Part shown: piece by piece, positions 49,059-50,395 of the stretch
Position numbering within the stretch: the first letter of the stretch is position 1
How the letters are laid out: every line of letters starts with the position of its first letter
Assembly: GCA_028823105.1 (NCBI GenBank)
Contig: JAPKCC010000010.1
Location: 1-50,395, forward strand
Source: Phycisphaerales bacterium
Lineage (GTDB): Bacteria; Planctomycetota; Phycisphaerae; Phycisphaerales; SM1A02
Direction of reading: 5' to 3'
DNA length: 50,395 nt
Program-made: the position numbers and the translations under genes
Notes under the pieces: model-generated
Told to the model about the DNA's origin: nothing
Seen by the model: only the letters and a program-made list of their open reading frames with translations
Database searches by the model: none

Positions 49059-50395
49059 TCATGGTTTCGAGGCGGGCGGTCGCAGATCCAGAGTGCCTGC
49101 GTTCGAGGTCGGGTTGGCGTACCGGCGAATCGGAGGTCGTTGAAGGTAGGTGAACCAGCGCCAGAGCCACTCGGATGGGCCGAGCAGGAAACGGCGGTTC
49201 CACAGGAAGCAGGCACCTAGGACACAGGCGTAGACCGCAACCGCGATCGCAACCGCCGTCGTATGACCGACCGACCCGAACCAGCCGAGTCCCCACCATC
49301 TGAAGATCGCGGCGAGCAGGAGCGACTCGAGGAGGTAGGCGGTCAGAGACATGCGTCCCGCGGCGGCGAACCACTTTGCCAGCGGAAGTCGTCCACGTTC
49401 GACCAGGTTGGCCACCACGCCGGCGTAGCCCACGGCGACCGCCGCCGCGGCGATCGGGTGGATGAACGCCCACCACGCCGCCCCGGCGGCGCTGCTGCCT
49501 CGAAGATCCGGCGGAAGCGCGTGGATGATCTCGAGCGGTAGTCCGATCATCAAGCATCCGAGGATCACTCGAGATCGCCATGATGCAGCTTCGGGCCGGA
49601 AGAAACCTCGTTCGTGAAGCACCGTTCCGAGGAGGACGAGTCCGAAGAGAAACCAGCCATAGAACCGGACCGCGTAGCCCATCGATCCTCGCCACGACAT
49701 GAATCGCTGCTGCACCACGTCGGTCCAGGGACCGACCGCAGGAAGCGGCGGGCGCTCGAGATCCGATTCCGCAGTCAGAAGCGGAGGCAGATCGACGGTG
49801 TCTTTCGGAGCGGCCGTTTCGATCGGTGGGTTGGCCACGACCAAGGTGGTTCGTTCGCTCGACGGAGCGAGCCATTGTTGCAGCGGAGTTTTTGCGACGA
49901 GCACGCCGGACAGCAGGATCAGGAAGAGGCCGAGGGTCAGTCGCAGTCGCATCGAACGGCCGAGGAGCGGAAGGGTCATCACGCCGATGCCTGCGAAAAC
50001 AAAGAGGATGTCGCCGAAGAAGAGACCGAAGGCGTGCAGGAGCCCGATCGTGCCGAGCCAGACCAGGCGCCGGACTTCGAAGCGGATTGATCGGGCCTTG
50101 GTGGACATCAGGCGGGTTCGTTGGGCCGCGAGGCCAAAGCCGAACAGCAGCGTGAACAACGCTAAGAATTTCTGGTGGCCGAAGGCGAGATCGAAGGCGG
50201 CGACGATTCGGTCGAGGGTGTGTCCTTCGAGTCTCCAGGGGCCCGCGATCGCACGAGTGAACGGCATCGAGAAGAACCGCACGTTCTCGATCACGATGCC
50301 GAGCAACGCGATTCCTCTGATCACGTCGATGCAGACGAGCCGGCCGCGGCGTTCGATGGGGTGGACTTCGCTGATGGCGTCGTTCCCTGGAGAGT
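49059..50395 (-). CDS. DUF418-type membrane protein, N-terminus cut by window edge
   Basis: A second DUF418 protein lies upstream of the first. The frame is open to the right edge: codons before the GTG at 50324 read SEVHPIERRGRLVCID, continuous with VIRGIALLGIVIENVRFFSM, so the true start is outside the window and the visible part is about 445 codons. It shows HQKFLALFTLLFGFGLAAQR, RRLVWLGTIGLLHAFGLFFG, GRMSLTAYLLESLLLAAIFR and GPSEWLWRWFTYLQRPPIRR, parallel to the first copy, with an extra soluble loop of about 60 residues near the middle. It ends 59 bp before the first copy starts. Duplication of one ancestor is likely. Confidence 0.88.
   Translation of the reverse strand, partial: SPGNDAISEVHPIERRGRLVCIDVIRGIALLGIVIENVRFFSMPFTRAIAGPWRLEGHTLDRIVAAFDLAFGHQKFLALFTLLFGFGLAAQRTRLMSTKARSIRFEVRRLVWLGTIGLLHAFGLFFGDILFVFAGIGVMTLPLLGRSMRLRLTLGLFLILLSGVLVAKTPLQQWLAPSSERTTLVVANPPIETAAPKDTVDLPPLLTAESDLERPPLPAVGPWTDVVQQRFMSWRGSMGYAVRFYGWFLFGLVLLGTVLHERGFFRPEAASWRSRVILGCLMIGLPLEIIHALPPDLRGSSAAGAAWWAFIHPIAAAAVAVGYAGVVANLVERGRLPLAKWFAAAGRMSLTAYLLESLLLAAIFRWWGLGWFGSVGHTTAVAIAVAVYACVLGACFLWNRRFLLGPSEWLWRWFTYLQRPPIRRYANPTSNAGTLDLRPPASKP

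Overview
The window is a GC-rich stretch of bacterial chromosome that looks like Planctomycetota, most likely class Phycisphaerae. The clues are a secreted protein with GACC-type cysteine repeats and a C-terminal dockerin-like pair of calcium loops, an SPFH/ABC/membrane-helical gene cluster of planctomycete style, a large moxR-bat operon, an orphan rnpA-yidD pair without rpmH, and frequent GTG/TTG starts with 4-base stop/start overlaps. The lineage call is from gene content and remembered family resemblance, not from a search. No insertion sequence, prophage or CRISPR array was seen. One tRNA gene (Ser, anticodon CGA) is present.

Region 1-8361 (minus strand): the 5' two thirds of uvrA (cut by the window edge), uvrB, a lipoprotein-export or macrolide-type ABC exporter (FtsX-like permease plus ATPase), and gcvH. 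Region 8362-12393: a structured intergenic segment ending in a perfect intrinsic-terminator hairpin with a possible competing antiterminator, then four translationally overlapping plus-strand genes (TIM-barrel protein, cmk, a PlsC-type acyltransferase, a CCA-adding/poly(A) polymerase). Region 12394-15230: two secreted ClpP/NfeD-like proteins in tandem, the first apparently without catalytic residues, closed by a strong terminator.

Region 15306-17054: a four-helix membrane protein, possibly made from a leaderless transcript, convergent with an ABC-2 permease. Region 17055-28344: a divergent control region with an 8-bp inverted repeat, then a seven-gene plus-strand operon: a 7-TM SPFH fusion protein, HflC-like and HflK-like SPFH proteins, an ABC ATPase, an ABC permease, a large membrane-anchored protein and a fumarylacetoacetate-hydrolase-family enzyme. 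This SPFH trio joined to an ABC exporter is the best candidate for an undescribed system here.

Region 28404-33860: clc chloride channel/antiporter, rnpA and yidD on the minus strand; rpoZ and a stand-alone coaC on the plus strand; the cysteine-repeat/dockerin protein; tRNA-Ser with its terminator. Region 33898-43158 (minus): an eight-gene moxR / DUF58 / bat operon, nearly all genes overlapping by 4 bp. Region 43347-50395: a 3-hydroxyisobutyrate-dehydrogenase-like enzyme with a TTG start, an isolated small basic protein with its own promoter-like sequence and terminator, a secretin-N-domain-like exported protein coupled to an HD-GYP protein, an unrecognised soluble protein, and two tandem DUF418 membrane proteins, the second cut by the window edge.
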